Assembly (NCBI GenBank): GCA_003130835.1
Contig: QEXX01000016.1
Location: forward strand, 43,950 to 107,949
Direction of reading: 5' to 3'
DNA: 64,000 nucleotides
DNA from: Anaerolineae bacterium
GTDB lineage: Bacteria > Chloroflexota > Anaerolineae > Anaerolineales > UBA4823
The stretch's first letter is position 1, and every line of letters starts with the position of its first letter. The notes beneath the pieces were generated by a model. The model worked only from the letters and a program-made list of their open reading frames with translations, ran no database searches and had not been told where the DNA came from. Positions 26,739-35,666 of the stretch are shown piece by piece. Made by a program: the position numbers and the translations under genes.

Positions 26739-27623
26739 ATGACCACTTTCGTCATTTTCATTGTCTTGCTTTCTACCTTTATGCATGCAGGTTGGAATCT
26801 GCTGGCTCATTATGACCGCAGCGAGAGTTTATTCTACCGGCGCATGTTAATCTTTATCATCGTGATTGGGTTTTTCCCCACACTGATCAGCGAACTTCAA
26901 AGCCGGTCGCTCCCCCCCTTAGCTTGGTTATGCGTGATCGGCTCGGGTTTTTCAGCCGGCTTGTATCTTTTTTTCTTGGCAAAATCGTTTGAGTCGGCCG
27001 ACTTCTCCGTGGTTTATCCGGTGGCACGCTCCTTGCCGGTCATCTTCATCGGCATCATCGATACGTTGCGCGGGCGGCCGCTGACCCTCTGGGGATGGGT
27101 TGGGATTGGGCTGGTCAGTTTGGGCTGTTTTCTGGTACCGCAACGGTCACTGCGATCTTTTTCCTGGCGATCATATCTAACGCCAACCACTATTTGGATG
27201 CTCTTGACCGCCTTGGGAACCATTGGTTATACCTATCTAGATAAGATCGCTGCTGAAGTGGTGCAACAAAGCCCAGCCACCGCAGCCCGCTATGGCTATG
27301 TTTACTTTGCCATTTCCTTCATCCCGTATTCGTTGTTCCTAAAGTTCTCTCATCCAACCTCACCCAAAGAAAGGCCCAATCCCAAAGGCTGGAAATTAGC
27401 TGTTCCGGCCGCCATCTTGAGCTTTGGAGCGTACTGGTTGATCTTGTGGGCTTATCAACTCAGCCCGTATGCCAGTTACATTGTCGCCTTTCGCCAATTC
27501 AGTATTGTCATCGGTAGCGCGGTTGCGCTAACGTTTTACAGAGAAAGCGGTTTAGCCGTCCGCCTGAGCGGGGCTTTGCTCATTACAGCAGGTTTGATCT
27601 TGATTGCCGTGCTAGGGAGGTAA
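26739..27623 (+). CDS. EamA/DMT family transporter
   Basis: 294 residues with ten hydrophobic segments arranged as two five-helix EamA repeats. MHAGWNLLAHYDRSESLFYRRM near the N-terminus, FSVVYPVARSLPVIFI in helix four and its counterpart YIVAFRQFSIVIGSAVAL in the second half are typical of the drug/metabolite transporter superfamily. It is an inner-membrane carrier, perhaps for an amino acid or a metabolite handled by the acetyltransferase encoded just upstream; that link is only inferred from the 12-nt spacing. No clear terminator follows. Confidence 0.88.
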   Translation: MTTFVIFIVLLSTFMHAGWNLLAHYDRSESLFYRRMLIFIIVIGFFPTLISELQSRSLPPLAWLCVIGSGFSAGLYLFFLAKSFESADFSVVYPVARSLPVIFIGIIDTLRGRPLTLWGWVGIGLVSLGCFLVPQRSLRSFSWRSYLTPTTIWMLLTALGTIGYTYLDKIAAEVVQQSPATAARYGYVYFAISFIPYSLFLKFSHPTSPKERPNPKGWKLAVPAAILSFGAYWLILWAYQLSPYASYIVAFRQFSIVIGSAVALTFYRESGLAVRLSGALLITAGLILIAVLGR

Positions 27624-27840
27624 AAGCACCTCAATCGCAGGCAAGCAGGTAGGTTCTCTTTGCCAGATTTGGACCAAGGCTGCGGGTTTTTGTACGCTCG
27701 CTGCCCAAGCTGCGTATTTCCTGCAAGTCGAGGAAACGAATGATTTCCCTACCAAGACCCACACAACAGCTTTGAGCGCCTTGCACGGCATTCCACACAC
27801 TATCTTGCACCACCCTACAAGATCGAGGAGGCAATCCTGC

Positions 27841-28497
27841 TTACCCCATTTTGACCACAATATCCGAAAGAATGTTTGCTGCCTCATCGCCGCGATCGGC
27901 CGCGTTGGATAGGTGGCGATAGGTTTCACGGTATTTCAACATTTCGACAATGTGTTCTGCATCCTTGGGCTGATGAAACAAATCCGCCAACGCTTCCCGA
28001 TAGAGCCGTTCGACTTGATTTTCGATCTGTTTGGCACGCACAGCGTGGCTCATGGTCACGCTGCTGTGATCCGAAAGCCGCTGAACGCCCAAATGCACTT
28101 CTGAAGCCATTTTCGCTAACCGCTGCCCGATCTCCAACATATAATCATTCGGATTCACTTCGAGGATCTCCATCTCAACCGTAGTCGTATAGGCGTAGTC
28201 CAACATATCATCAATCGCTCGAGAGAGGGCATGGATATCCTCGCGGTCAAACGGCGTGACAAAGGTACGGTTCAATTCATCGATGAGAATGCGACGAATC
28301 TCATCGGCTGTTTCTTCTAATTTACTAACAGCCTCAGCATTCTTTTCGTTGGGATCCTTAAAGTAATCTACCAAGGCGCGCATCCCTTCCTCGGTCAAGG
28401 CCGCTTGTTGAATCAAAAGTTCAACAAACCGGTCGGGTTTTTGTTTGAATAAGTTTTTTAAGGACAATTTTTTCCACAAAGGTGTACTTTTTTTCAT
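27841..28497 (-). CDS. DUF47 PhoU-like protein partner of the phosphate transporter
   Basis: 218 residues from the ATG at 28497, with GAGGTG six bases upstream; the longest frame starts at a GTG three codons earlier. The protein is nearly all helical. The segments FVTPFDREDIHALSRAIDDMLDYA and RGDEAANILSDIVVKMG are characteristic of DUF47/PhoU-like proteins (TIGR00153 type). These are almost always encoded beside PiT phosphate transporters and are thought to control them. That arrangement is found here: pit lies 22 nt upstream on the same strand. Confidence 0.9.
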   Translation of the reverse strand: MKKSTPLWKKLSLKNLFKQKPDRFVELLIQQAALTEEGMRALVDYFKDPNEKNAEAVSKLEETADEIRRILIDELNRTFVTPFDREDIHALSRAIDDMLDYAYTTTVEMEILEVNPNDYMLEIGQRLAKMASEVHLGVQRLSDHSSVTMSHAVRAKQIENQVERLYREALADLFHQPKDAEHIVEMLKYRETYRHLSNAADRGDEAANILSDIVVKMG

Positions 28498-28519
28498 GCC
28501 AATCACCTCATTCGATACC

Positions 28520-29512
28520 TTATAGGATGGAATTTAAGAACGCATAGAAGAGAGCACCCAGCAAACCAGAGAAAGGAATGGTCAAAATCCAAGCAATAAC
28601 AATCTGCCAGGCAACTCCCCAACGCACTTTTTGAATCCGCTCAGCCGAGCCAACCCCCACAATGGAAGAACTAATGACTTGAGTTGTGCTGACCGGCGCG
28701 CCGAGCAGGGCAGCTCCGAGAATCACCGCCGCACTTGCCATTTGAGAAGAAAAGGCATGCACCGGCCGGATGCGATAAAACTTCCCCCCCATCGTGCGGA
28801 TTAACCGCCAACCGCCTAAGGCTGTCCCTAAGGCAATGGATGCAGCACAAGCCTCAATCACCCAATTGGGCACATGGAAGGTAGGAATCGCCCCGAAAGC
28901 AACCAAACCTAGGGTCAGGATGCCCATGGTTTTTTGCGCATCGTTGGTGCCATGGCTCAAGCCTAAAGCAACTGCCGTCACCCACTGGGCGCGTTTGAAG
29001 AACGTGTTTATCGCAGGGGAGGTTACCTTGCCAACTTGTAAGGTCAAGCGCATGAAAATCCAGCCCATCACTAAACCAATCAAAGGAGAGACAAAAAGGC
29101 CAACCAGCACCTTTTCCATCCCCTCAAAGCGAATCACACTCACGCCATACCCCATGATCGCTGCGCCGACAAAGCCCCCAATCAAGGCGTGCGAAGAACT
29201 GGAAGGTATCCCAAACCACCAGGTCAAGATATTCCACAGAATGGCTGCCAGCAAAGCCGCCATAGCTACAGGCACCGTGACTGCCGGGCTTTCTAACACC
29301 TCATTGCCAATGGTCGTAGCAACCGCTACCCCAAATAAAAAAGGGCCAACCAAGTTCGACAGGGAAGCAATAGCTAAGGCTGTCACCGGCTTCATGGCTC
29401 GGGAGGCAATCGCAGTGGCAACCACGTTGGCGCTATCGTGGAATCCATTGAGAAAGTCAAAAGTCAAAGCTACGATGACGAAAAGAATCAACAAAGGGTT
29501 CACGTTTTGCAC
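28520..29512 (-). CDS. pit: PiT family inorganic phosphate transporter
   Basis: 330 residues with about ten membrane helices. The duplicated PiT signature is clear: FDFLNGFHDSANVVATAIASRA near the N-terminus and GLSHGTNDAQKTMGI in the second half, with GIPSSSSHALIGG and GAPVSTTQVISSSIVG as the paired serine/threonine loops. PiT carriers move metal-phosphate with H+ or Na+ at low affinity. The start is a GTG at 29512. It forms an operon with the DUF47 regulator downstream. The A/T-rich 350-base gap upstream could hold its promoter. Confidence 0.93.
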   Translation of the reverse strand: MQNVNPLLILFVIVALTFDFLNGFHDSANVVATAIASRAMKPVTALAIASLSNLVGPFLFGVAVATTIGNEVLESPAVTVPVAMAALLAAILWNILTWWFGIPSSSSHALIGGFVGAAIMGYGVSVIRFEGMEKVLVGLFVSPLIGLVMGWIFMRLTLQVGKVTSPAINTFFKRAQWVTAVALGLSHGTNDAQKTMGILTLGLVAFGAIPTFHVPNWVIEACAASIALGTALGGWRLIRTMGGKFYRIRPVHAFSSQMASAAVILGAALLGAPVSTTQVISSSIVGVGSAERIQKVRWGVAWQIVIAWILTIPFSGLLGALFYAFLNSIL

Positions 29513-29611
29513 CTGATTTCATTGATCTGGTTATAAATTCCAATTATACACTATTTTGTTAATGATATTAAGGGTTATTAATAAGAATTTCAAGAATTTA
29601 ATAGTTGTTAA

Positions 29612-29658
29612 TTTGCAAACGATAAAATAAGCTAAGATGAAACAAAGCGTTTGCAAAC
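29612..29658. promoter_or_regulatory. Repeated TTTGCAAAC sites
   Basis: TTTGCAAAC occurs at 29612-29620 and at 29650-29658, 38 bp apart, in the gap between pit and the lipoprotein gene. The second copy is part of the perfect palindrome GTTTGCAAAC. This looks like a pair of operator sites, though short matches can arise by chance. Confidence 0.3.
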
Positions 29659-29773
29659 CGATCTCTTTAGGGTTCTTTGCAGTTCGTCAAATTCTAATGT
29701 TTTATTAATTTATGATGACAACAATTGAGTTTATGATTGGGTAATTTGTATCCTATTTATCCATGATCAACAA

Positions 29774-29864
29774 GGAGGTGTCCCCATTGAATTATTCCAG
29801 ATGTAAGAGAAGACAAGTATCTTTCCATAATAATTTATTCAACTGTTCCGTCAAAGGAGTGTAA
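29774..29864 (+). other. Possible 25-codon leader ORF before the lipoprotein gene
   Basis: A near-perfect ribosome-binding site AAGGAGGTG (29772-29780) is followed at 7-8 bases by TTG (29787), opening a frame of 25 codons that ends at TAA 29862-29864. The peptide would start MNYSRCKRRQ. Its end overlaps the AAGGAG of the next gene, four bases before that gene's ATG (29869), so translation of the two could be coupled. The TTG start is uncertain. Confidence 0.35.
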
Positions 29865-29868
29865 CCTA

Positions 29869-30954
29869 ATGAAAAAGCTCTATTCCCTTATCTACGCCAA
29901 GAGACAATGGGGACTATTTTTGTTTATCTTCGCTTCTGCGCTTGTCATCACGGCCTGCGGCCCGGACAAAACCATCGGTTACCAAGGCCACCTGACCGAT
30001 TCATCTGGCAATCCCATTAATGGAAATGTATCGATTACTTTTCGATTATGGACATGTGAATCATGTACTACCAGCGGAGACAAAGTCTTTGAAAAAACGG
30101 CTACCGTTAATGTGGTCAACGGGCTATTTAACTATTCCATCGGAAGTGATGTTGTAGACGCCTACAATCGTAACGGCCTTGATCCAGCAATCTTCGCCCA
30201 ACCACTCTGGCTAGAGTTAGTCGTAGGCGGCCAAACACTCACCCCGCGTCAGAAATTGGTCGGTGCGCCTTATGCTATGAGCCTGGCAGGAGGTGCCGTA
30301 ATAGGCTCAGCCCATGAAGGAGATGGTGCAGGAGGTTCAGATACGACCGATATTAACTACGGCTCCTTAACCGTAGGTGCCGGTGGCGGTGGAACCGCAC
30401 TGGTTCTCGGCGTACTCCAAGGCGGCCCCGGTGATCTGATTCGCGGTTGTAGTGCTGCCTTAGTCGCTGGACGAACATGTCCGGATCTAGAATTCCGAGT
30501 AACCAAAACAGGAAATGTCACAGCCGATGGTTCATTTACCGGTGGTGGCGCTGATTTTGCTGAATTGATAGCCATTGACCCGCAGGCAGGGGAAGTGGAA
30601 CCCGGCGATGTCCTGGTCATTAGCCCTAATCTCGATCGGGCGGTTACGCTGGCAAACGAGCCTTATTCCACCGCAATTGCTGGTGTCTATTCGACCGAAC
30701 CGGGGTTTGTCGGTGGAGGGGGAGCAGAAGAACTAACGGATAACCGTATTCCGGTGGCGATTGTGGGCATTGTGCCGGTGAAAGTCTCAGCCGAGAACGG
30801 GCCAATTCAGCGGGGAGATTTGCTTACCTCCGCTTCCTTGCCCGGACATGCCATGAAAGCCACAGAGTACATTCCCGGCGCAATTCTTGGCAAAGCCATG
30901 GGCGAATTGCAAAGCGGCACAGGAGTGATTCTCGTCCTTCTCTTACTCAAATAG
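29869..30954 (+). CDS. Large lipoprotein with a C-terminal peptidase-G2-like domain
   Basis: 361 residues. The signal peptide ends in a lipobox-like ITAC (Cys at about 30). Then comes a beta-rich domain (IGYQGHLTDSSGNPING, FRLWTC, PLWLELVVGG, RQKLVGAPYAMSLAGG) of a type seen in tail-fibre-like exported proteins of Chloroflexota and others. The last 110 residues (AELIAIDPQAGEVEPGDVLV, VAIVGIVPVKVSAENGPIQRGDLL, ATEYIPGAILGKAMGEL) resemble the intramolecular chaperone/peptidase G2 domain of phage tail proteins; autoproteolysis is not shown. AAGGAG lies nine bases before the ATG. The small secreted protein gene follows 10 nt downstream. Confidence 0.7.
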   Translation: MKKLYSLIYAKRQWGLFLFIFASALVITACGPDKTIGYQGHLTDSSGNPINGNVSITFRLWTCESCTTSGDKVFEKTATVNVVNGLFNYSIGSDVVDAYNRNGLDPAIFAQPLWLELVVGGQTLTPRQKLVGAPYAMSLAGGAVIGSAHEGDGAGGSDTTDINYGSLTVGAGGGGTALVLGVLQGGPGDLIRGCSAALVAGRTCPDLEFRVTKTGNVTADGSFTGGGADFAELIAIDPQAGEVEPGDVLVISPNLDRAVTLANEPYSTAIAGVYSTEPGFVGGGGAEELTDNRIPVAIVGIVPVKVSAENGPIQRGDLLTSASLPGHAMKATEYIPGAILGKAMGELQSGTGVILVLLLLK

Positions 30955-30964
30955 GAGTAGGAAG

Positions 30965-31264
30965 ATGAAATCCAAATGGACAAAGCAATTCATGCTCTTC
31001 CTGTTGCTGCTGATCCTTCTTGGCGTCCCCCTTGCAACCGCAGCCATGAGCACAGCCAGTTACAACCTGATCAGCAGTTCGTTTCAAGGTGGAGGAACGA
31101 GTGGAGGAATTTCGACCTCCAGTGGCTTCCGGCTTGAAGGATCGTTTGGAAGTGCGATCCTCGTATCCAGCACAAGCTCATCTTACAAGGCTTGTAGTGG
31201 CTTCATTTGCAGCGGACTAGGTCTGCATTACCAAGTATTCCTCCCCCTTATTCTCAGACAATAA
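30965..31264 (+). CDS. Small secreted Ser/Gly-rich protein with an LPL-type C-terminal tail
   Basis: 99 residues. A signal peptide (KSKWTKQFMLFLLLLILLGV, cleaved near ATA-AMS) is followed by a Ser/Gly/Thr-rich region (SSSFQGGGTSGGISTSSGF) containing two cysteines in KACSGFICSG. It ends in YQVFLPLILRQ. Tails of this kind, an aromatic residue then LPL-hydrophobic-R, are found at the C-termini of many exported Chloroflexota proteins; I recall this from general knowledge and cannot check it here. It may be a sorting or anchoring signal. The gene lies 10 nt after the lipoprotein gene, so the two are probably made together. Confidence 0.65.
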   Translation: MKSKWTKQFMLFLLLLILLGVPLATAAMSTASYNLISSSFQGGGTSGGISTSSGFRLEGSFGSAILVSSTSSSYKACSGFICSGLGLHYQVFLPLILRQ

Positions 31265-31277
31265 GGTTTATTGCCAC

Positions 31278-31317
31278 GATAAAAGTAGGTCGAAATTCCT
31301 TTCGACCTACTTTTATC
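31278..31317. terminator. Perfect 18-bp palindromic terminator (repeat copy 1)
   Basis: GATAAAAGTAGGTCGAAA (31278-31295) pairs with its exact complement (31300-31317) around a TTCC loop. It lies between the converging secreted-protein and ABC ATPase genes and can act on both strands. The inner arm AAGTAGGTCGAAA is found again at 35668-35680. Confidence 0.75.
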
Positions 31318-31339
31318 CTTCAATCCACCAATCGATCTC

Positions 31340-32410
31340 TCAGGCCGGCTGTTGTTGCAGCACCAGCACTGCTTCTTTCGAACAAGTGATTTCCGTTGGA
31401 TCACCGATGTTGGGCAAGGTAAGATAGGGATTGTTGAAGGTGTCCATATAAAAAACGCTTTCGCCTAACTTGACCTGAATGCGCACAATCGATCCCAAAA
31501 AAGTAATGTTCTTGATCGTGCCCGTCAGGATATTTGCCTTTCGCCCTTCGTGGGCAAAACTCAACCGCTCAGGACGAATAGCCACCATAATTCTGTCACC
31601 GTTACGGTAACCTTCTAACTTATCAGCCGTATGCACTTGTTGTCCATCAAAGCGCAATAAGCCATCCTTGACATCCACGATCTCCGCCAAGACCGCATTC
31701 AAGGTTCCGACAAACTGAGCCACAAATTCCGTTTGGGGGAAATTGTAGATTTGGAACGGTGTACCGACCTGTTCGATGCGGGCGTTGTTCATCACTACTA
31801 CCCGATCGGAGATCGAAAGAGCTTCTTCTTGGTCATGCGTGACGTAAATGGTCGTGATTCCCAACTCTTGTTGGATGGCGCGAATCTCGGCGCGCAGGGA
31901 GACGCGGATTTTTGCGTCCAAGGCTGAAAGCGGCTCATCGAGCAGCAAAACTTCAGGGTGCATCGCCAGGGCACGCGCCAAGGCAACCCGCTGTTGTTGA
32001 CCGCCGGACAATTGATGCGGATAGCGGTTTTCAAAGCCCGGCATATGAATTAACTCTAACATTTCTTTCACCCGCTGCTCGATTTCTTCTTTGGGTTTTT
32101 TGGCAATTTTCAAGCCGAAACCGATGTTGCCGGCTACGGTCATATTGGGAAAAAGCGCATAGGCTTGAAAGACCATGCCCACCGGGCGTTGGTTGGGCGG
32201 AGTAAAGGTCATATCTTTGCCGTCAATGATGATTTGTCCCTCTGAAGGCACTTCAAAACCAGCTACCATGCGCAACGTCGTTGTTTTTCCACATCCACTC
32301 GGGCCGAGAAAGGATACCAACTCCCCTTTTTCAACCTTAAGGTCGAAGTCTTTAACCGCTGTTGTCTTGCCAAAATATTTACTGACATTGTTGATTTCTA
32401 GGAATGCCAT
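31340..32410 (-). CDS. ABC importer ATP-binding protein (PotA/FbpC type)
   Basis: 356 residues from the ATG at 32410, which has GGAG eight bases upstream; the longer frame has no support. Walker A GPSGCGKTT at 36-44, the Q-loop, the signature LSGGQQQRVALARAL (about 135), Walker B VLLLDEPLSALD and the switch His in TIYVTHDQEEAL are all present. A C-terminal TOBE domain (about 275-350) marks the polyamine/iron/phosphonate importer class. It is the last gene of a four-gene operon: binding protein, two permeases, ATPase. The substrate is not fixed by sequence. Confidence 0.93.
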   Translation of the reverse strand: MAFLEINNVSKYFGKTTAVKDFDLKVEKGELVSFLGPSGCGKTTTLRMVAGFEVPSEGQIIIDGKDMTFTPPNQRPVGMVFQAYALFPNMTVAGNIGFGLKIAKKPKEEIEQRVKEMLELIHMPGFENRYPHQLSGGQQQRVALARALAMHPEVLLLDEPLSALDAKIRVSLRAEIRAIQQELGITTIYVTHDQEEALSISDRVVVMNNARIEQVGTPFQIYNFPQTEFVAQFVGTLNAVLAEIVDVKDGLLRFDGQQVHTADKLEGYRNGDRIMVAIRPERLSFAHEGRKANILTGTIKNITFLGSIVRIQVKLGESVFYMDTFNNPYLTLPNIGDPTEITCSKEAVLVLQQQPA

Positions 32411-32426
32411 GTTTGACTCTCCAAGG

Positions 32427-33209
32427 TTAGTGTCCGACAGCAATTTCTTCAGCCCTGCCGGCTCCGCGCCCAAGCCATTGAATCAGCATCATCATCGACC
32501 AGGTAATGAAGAAGCTCATCAAGGATAGTGCCTGAGGCGTATAGGCGCGCATTGATCCGATCTCCTCTAAGTAGGTTGCAAAGGCGGGCCAGGAGAGCAA
32601 GGATGCAAACACAAACTCTCCCATGACAATGGCAAACGTCAGAAACACCCCACTTAGGATCGCCACGCGGATATTGGGAAAGATGACTTGGGTAATGATG
32701 GTACCCCAGCCAGCCCCAAGGCTCAAGGCTGCTTCGGTTAGCGTACGGATGTCAATGGCGCGTAAGCCGGCGTCCACCGATCGAAACATATACGGCAAGG
32801 AGAGCACGATATAGCCGGCGATTAGAGGAATCGGTGTCGAGGTCAGCACCAGCGGCGGTGACCCATACAAACGAATTAGCCCAAAGGTTAGCACCACAGC
32901 CGGCGTAACAAAGGGCATCAAGGTAATAAACTCCACAATCGGGCGCGCTTTGGGCAATCGCCAATGAACCCAATAGGCGGTTGGGACAACCAAAATCAAG
33001 CTGAATAAGATGGTCAATACAGCCCAGAGGACCGAATATCCAAAATTGTAATAAAATTTCGGATCCTGGAAGGCTACCCGATAGGCCTCAAAGGAATAGA
33101 CGCCCTTTTTCATCCTTAAGCTGAACTCGAAGGTAGAGAAGAGGGGCAGGAAAAAGTAAATGATCCCCAAAATAAAGATGATCCAGGCGAAGAGATTGAC
33201 GCGTTTCAT
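32427..33209 (-). CDS. ABC importer permease 2 (PotC-like)
   Basis: 260 residues from the ATG at 33209, which overlaps the stop of the upstream permease (ATGA) and has GAGGTG six bases upstream. About six membrane helices. The EAA-loop equivalent reads TLTEAALSLGAGWGTIITQVIFP, which docks onto the ATPase. The sequence resembles the second permease of spermidine/putrescine-type importers. It is translationally coupled to permease 1 and lies 16 nt before the ATPase gene. Confidence 0.9.
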   Translation of the reverse strand: MKRVNLFAWIIFILGIIYFFLPLFSTFEFSLRMKKGVYSFEAYRVAFQDPKFYYNFGYSVLWAVLTILFSLILVVPTAYWVHWRLPKARPIVEFITLMPFVTPAVVLTFGLIRLYGSPPLVLTSTPIPLIAGYIVLSLPYMFRSVDAGLRAIDIRTLTEAALSLGAGWGTIITQVIFPNIRVAILSGVFLTFAIVMGEFVFASLLSWPAFATYLEEIGSMRAYTPQALSLMSFFITWSMMMLIQWLGRGAGRAEEIAVGH

Positions 33210-34129
33210 TTTAACCACCTCGAGGCGCGGCGTTGTAAGGAAACATATCCCACCATCGTCAAAGACATAATGATGATCATTCCAAGTGCTAAGGCATTGC
33301 CCAGACCTGGGTTATACAAAACATCCCCTTGGATTTGGGCACCAATTAAGATCGTCACCAAGTTAATAAAACTGCCTGAGAAAGCATAAGCCGTTGCATA
33401 AGCACCAAAGGCATTCCCAAACAGCAAAATCATCGTACCCAGTAAAGTGGGCATAAGGATCGGCAAGGCGACATACCGCCAGTAATGTATCTCAGTTCCG
33501 CCCAAGTTCTCACAGGCTTCGCGCCATTCACGACGTAAACCATCCAAGGCCGGCGCCATGATGAGCACCATTAAAGGAAATTGGAAGTACATATAAACGA
33601 CGCTCAAACCGTAGATGTTATAGATCGTAAAGCCCTTGGCATGAATATCCACATTGAGAAGATCTTCGATCAGTCGGGTTACTAATCCGGCATTGCCGAT
33701 GGTAGCCACAAAGGCAAAAGCAAGGGGCACACCAGCGAAATTGGATGCAACCCCAGAAAAGGTTAGCAAGAAGGAACGCAAGATACGGGGTAATCCTCCC
33801 ATAATCACCGAGTAAGCCAAGAGAAAGCCAAAAATGCCGCCTCCCACAGCCGTGATAAAACTGATTGTCAAGCTCGTCCGATAAGCGTTAATGATATCTT
33901 TGACCGTAAAAAGAGCGATAATGTTATCGAAGGTAAAATTGCCGCTTCGATCCTGAAAACTTCGAACAACAATCGAAGCCGAAGGCAAGAACAGGAACAT
34001 CACCGCAAAGATTAAGAAAGGTAACAAACCCAGCCAAGCCATCCAATCCGAGCCAAAGCGTTGGGGGCGCGCCGGTGACGCGCCCCCTTCCTTTTGGCGT
34101 GTCTCTATATTCTTGACAACGCCTAACAT
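33206..34129 (-). CDS. ABC importer permease 1 (PotB-like)
   Basis: 307 residues with about six membrane helices after a basic cytoplasmic N-terminus (RQKEGGASPARPQRFGSDW). The EAA motif region is WREACENLGGTEIHYWRYVALPILMPTLLG. The type is that of permeases that work with iron, polyamine or similar binding proteins. It starts two bases after the binding-protein stop, so the operon is tightly packed. The C-terminus overlaps permease 2. Confidence 0.9.
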   Translation of the reverse strand: MLGVVKNIETRQKEGGASPARPQRFGSDWMAWLGLLPFLIFAVMFLFLPSASIVVRSFQDRSGNFTFDNIIALFTVKDIINAYRTSLTISFITAVGGGIFGFLLAYSVIMGGLPRILRSFLLTFSGVASNFAGVPLAFAFVATIGNAGLVTRLIEDLLNVDIHAKGFTIYNIYGLSVVYMYFQFPLMVLIMAPALDGLRREWREACENLGGTEIHYWRYVALPILMPTLLGTMILLFGNAFGAYATAYAFSGSFINLVTILIGAQIQGDVLYNPGLGNALALGMIIIMSLTMVGYVSLQRRASRWLK

Positions 34130-34131
34130 CC

Positions 34132-35289
34132 TTACTCTCCGTAAACGACCTTACGCCAGTTTTCGGTGATGTAGGTCTTAACTTCGGTCAGTTCCTCGAC
34201 AGAAAGGAAAACGGCTTTCTCGTAGGCTTCGGCGGGTGGTAGTTTGTCAAGCAGTTCTTGTGGAATGACACCGCGTTTCACCATATCATTAAAGCGAATT
34301 GGGTGAGCATAACCCTTGAGATAGATGAGTTGCCCTTCGTCTGACATAACGAATTCCCACCACAGGCGGGCAGCATAAGGATGCGGGGCATAGGCGCTGA
34401 TGCCGCCCGCATACGGACCACCCACGACACCCGTCTTTGGCACGATAATCTCCAGTTCGGGGTTGCCGGCTAGCGCATCACGGTTCGCCAGAGCCAAATA
34501 GTCCCACTCGATCGTCACAGGGGTCTCGCCTTGGGCAATCCGACCTTGATCAGCAATCACCGGGATGAAGTTCCCCTTGGCGTTCATTTCTTTCCAGAAT
34601 TCCAAGCCGGCTTGCGGCGCCGCCTTGATATCACCATTCGCCATGGATAGGCCTGCGGCGAATACCGTCATAACCGCCTCATTGGATTTCAACACATCGC
34701 CAGCCATGGCAACTTTGTTCTTATATTCCGGCTTGAGCAGATCTGGCCAGTCTTCAGGGATCGGAATCTGTGGATCTTTAATGACCTCGAATGTTAGAAC
34801 ACCATAATATTCAGCCCACCAATAGCCCTCCGGGTCTTTCAACGGGATGCTATCCCACGTTGCCACTTTGTACTTCGCAACCAACCCTTCTTCTTTGGCG
34901 ATCTTGGTATAGGCAATCCCGATATCGATCACATCCGGGGCTTGAGGGCCCTTGCTGTCTTTATTGGCGCGAATGGCTTCCAATTCATCAGCAGAACCGG
35001 CATCAGGGTTTAATTCGTTGATCGAGATACCATATTTCTTTTTGAAGGTATCCAACATTTCGCCATAGTTTGCCCAGTCATGGGGCAGGGCGATGGTGGT
35101 CAGGTTCTTGCCCTCGACTTCAACCGCTTTGATCAATTCTTCTAATGGAATAGTCTCACCACTGGTCAGGTCAGGCAGCTTGACCTCAGGCGGGGGCGTC
35201 GCTTGCGGTGCACACGAAGCCAATACGGCCGCCCCACCAGCTAGGCCGGTCAATTTTAAGAATTCACGTCGGGAAATTTTGCGATCCAT
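34132..35289 (-). CDS. ABC importer substrate-binding lipoprotein
   Basis: 385 residues. The N-terminus has a twin-arginine-like motif (SRREFLK) and a lipobox LASC, so it is exported folded and lipid-anchored. The body is a family 1 periplasmic-binding-type fold with PDVIDIGIAYTKIAKEEGLVA, PEYKNKVAMAG and TPVTIEWDY segments, in line with the Fe(III)/polyamine/2-aminoethylphosphonate type binding proteins. The ligand is not predictable; the neighbouring betaine and methylamine genes make a quaternary amine or polyamine plausible. A consensus promoter at 35501-35529 gives a 5' leader of about 205 nt. Confidence 0.88.
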   Translation of the reverse strand: MDRKISRREFLKLTGLAGGAAVLASCAPQATPPPEVKLPDLTSGETIPLEELIKAVEVEGKNLTTIALPHDWANYGEMLDTFKKKYGISINELNPDAGSADELEAIRANKDSKGPQAPDVIDIGIAYTKIAKEEGLVAKYKVATWDSIPLKDPEGYWWAEYYGVLTFEVIKDPQIPIPEDWPDLLKPEYKNKVAMAGDVLKSNEAVMTVFAAGLSMANGDIKAAPQAGLEFWKEMNAKGNFIPVIADQGRIAQGETPVTIEWDYLALANRDALAGNPELEIIVPKTGVVGGPYAGGISAYAPHPYAARLWWEFVMSDEGQLIYLKGYAHPIRFNDMVKRGVIPQELLDKLPPAEAYEKAVFLSVEELTEVKTYITENWRKVVYGE

Positions 35290-35666
35290 CTTATCCTCCA
35301 GTTTGTTTGGGTTAGTTTAAAAAACATGCTCGCAGGAAAGGCAAATTTGGGCTTACTCCGATAGCCTCTACCACCTCCTTTCTAATATCGTCGCATGACC
35401 AATTCAGATGCATGAATCTTCTTGGACTTGATGGGGATTTTGAAATTGATCAAATTTGTTTAATGGAATTTCTCTTTATTAAGGTTTCTTAATTGTTATA
35501 ATTTTATCATAATCTAAAGCCAATGTCAATTTCAGTAATCCTCCTGATGATGCATTTTGCAAAGTAGTGTTCGGAATTCTAGCTCATCCTGCTTGAGTCA
35601 AATTAAGGTCTTTGTAAAGATGTTGTAAACAAGCCTTAATAAGCAATTTTGCTAAGATTAAGAAAA
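35290..35666. other. Intergenic leader and promoter region of the ABC operon
   Basis: About 380 bases, A/T-rich, with no recognisable gene. It holds the promoter at 35501-35529 and a roughly 205-nt leader. Within the leader an AAAGGAGGTGGTAG ribosome-binding-like sequence on the minus strand is followed only by a short frame, so I do not call a leader peptide. Confidence 0.5.
35501..35529 (-). promoter_or_regulatory. Consensus promoter of the ABC importer operon
   Basis: On the minus strand a perfect TTGACA (35529-35524), exactly 17 bp, then TAAAAT (35506-35501). The predicted start is near 35494, about 205 nt before the binding-protein ATG. Confidence 0.65.

Noticed and set aside
27612-27929. 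105-codon open frame on the minus strand
   Set aside because: Overlaps the ends of the EamA and DUF47 genes and encodes nothing recognisable.
28794-29516. 240-codon open frame on the + strand
   Set aside because: Fully antisense to the PiT transporter, whose duplicated signature motifs are certain; the + frame is basic and low in structure.
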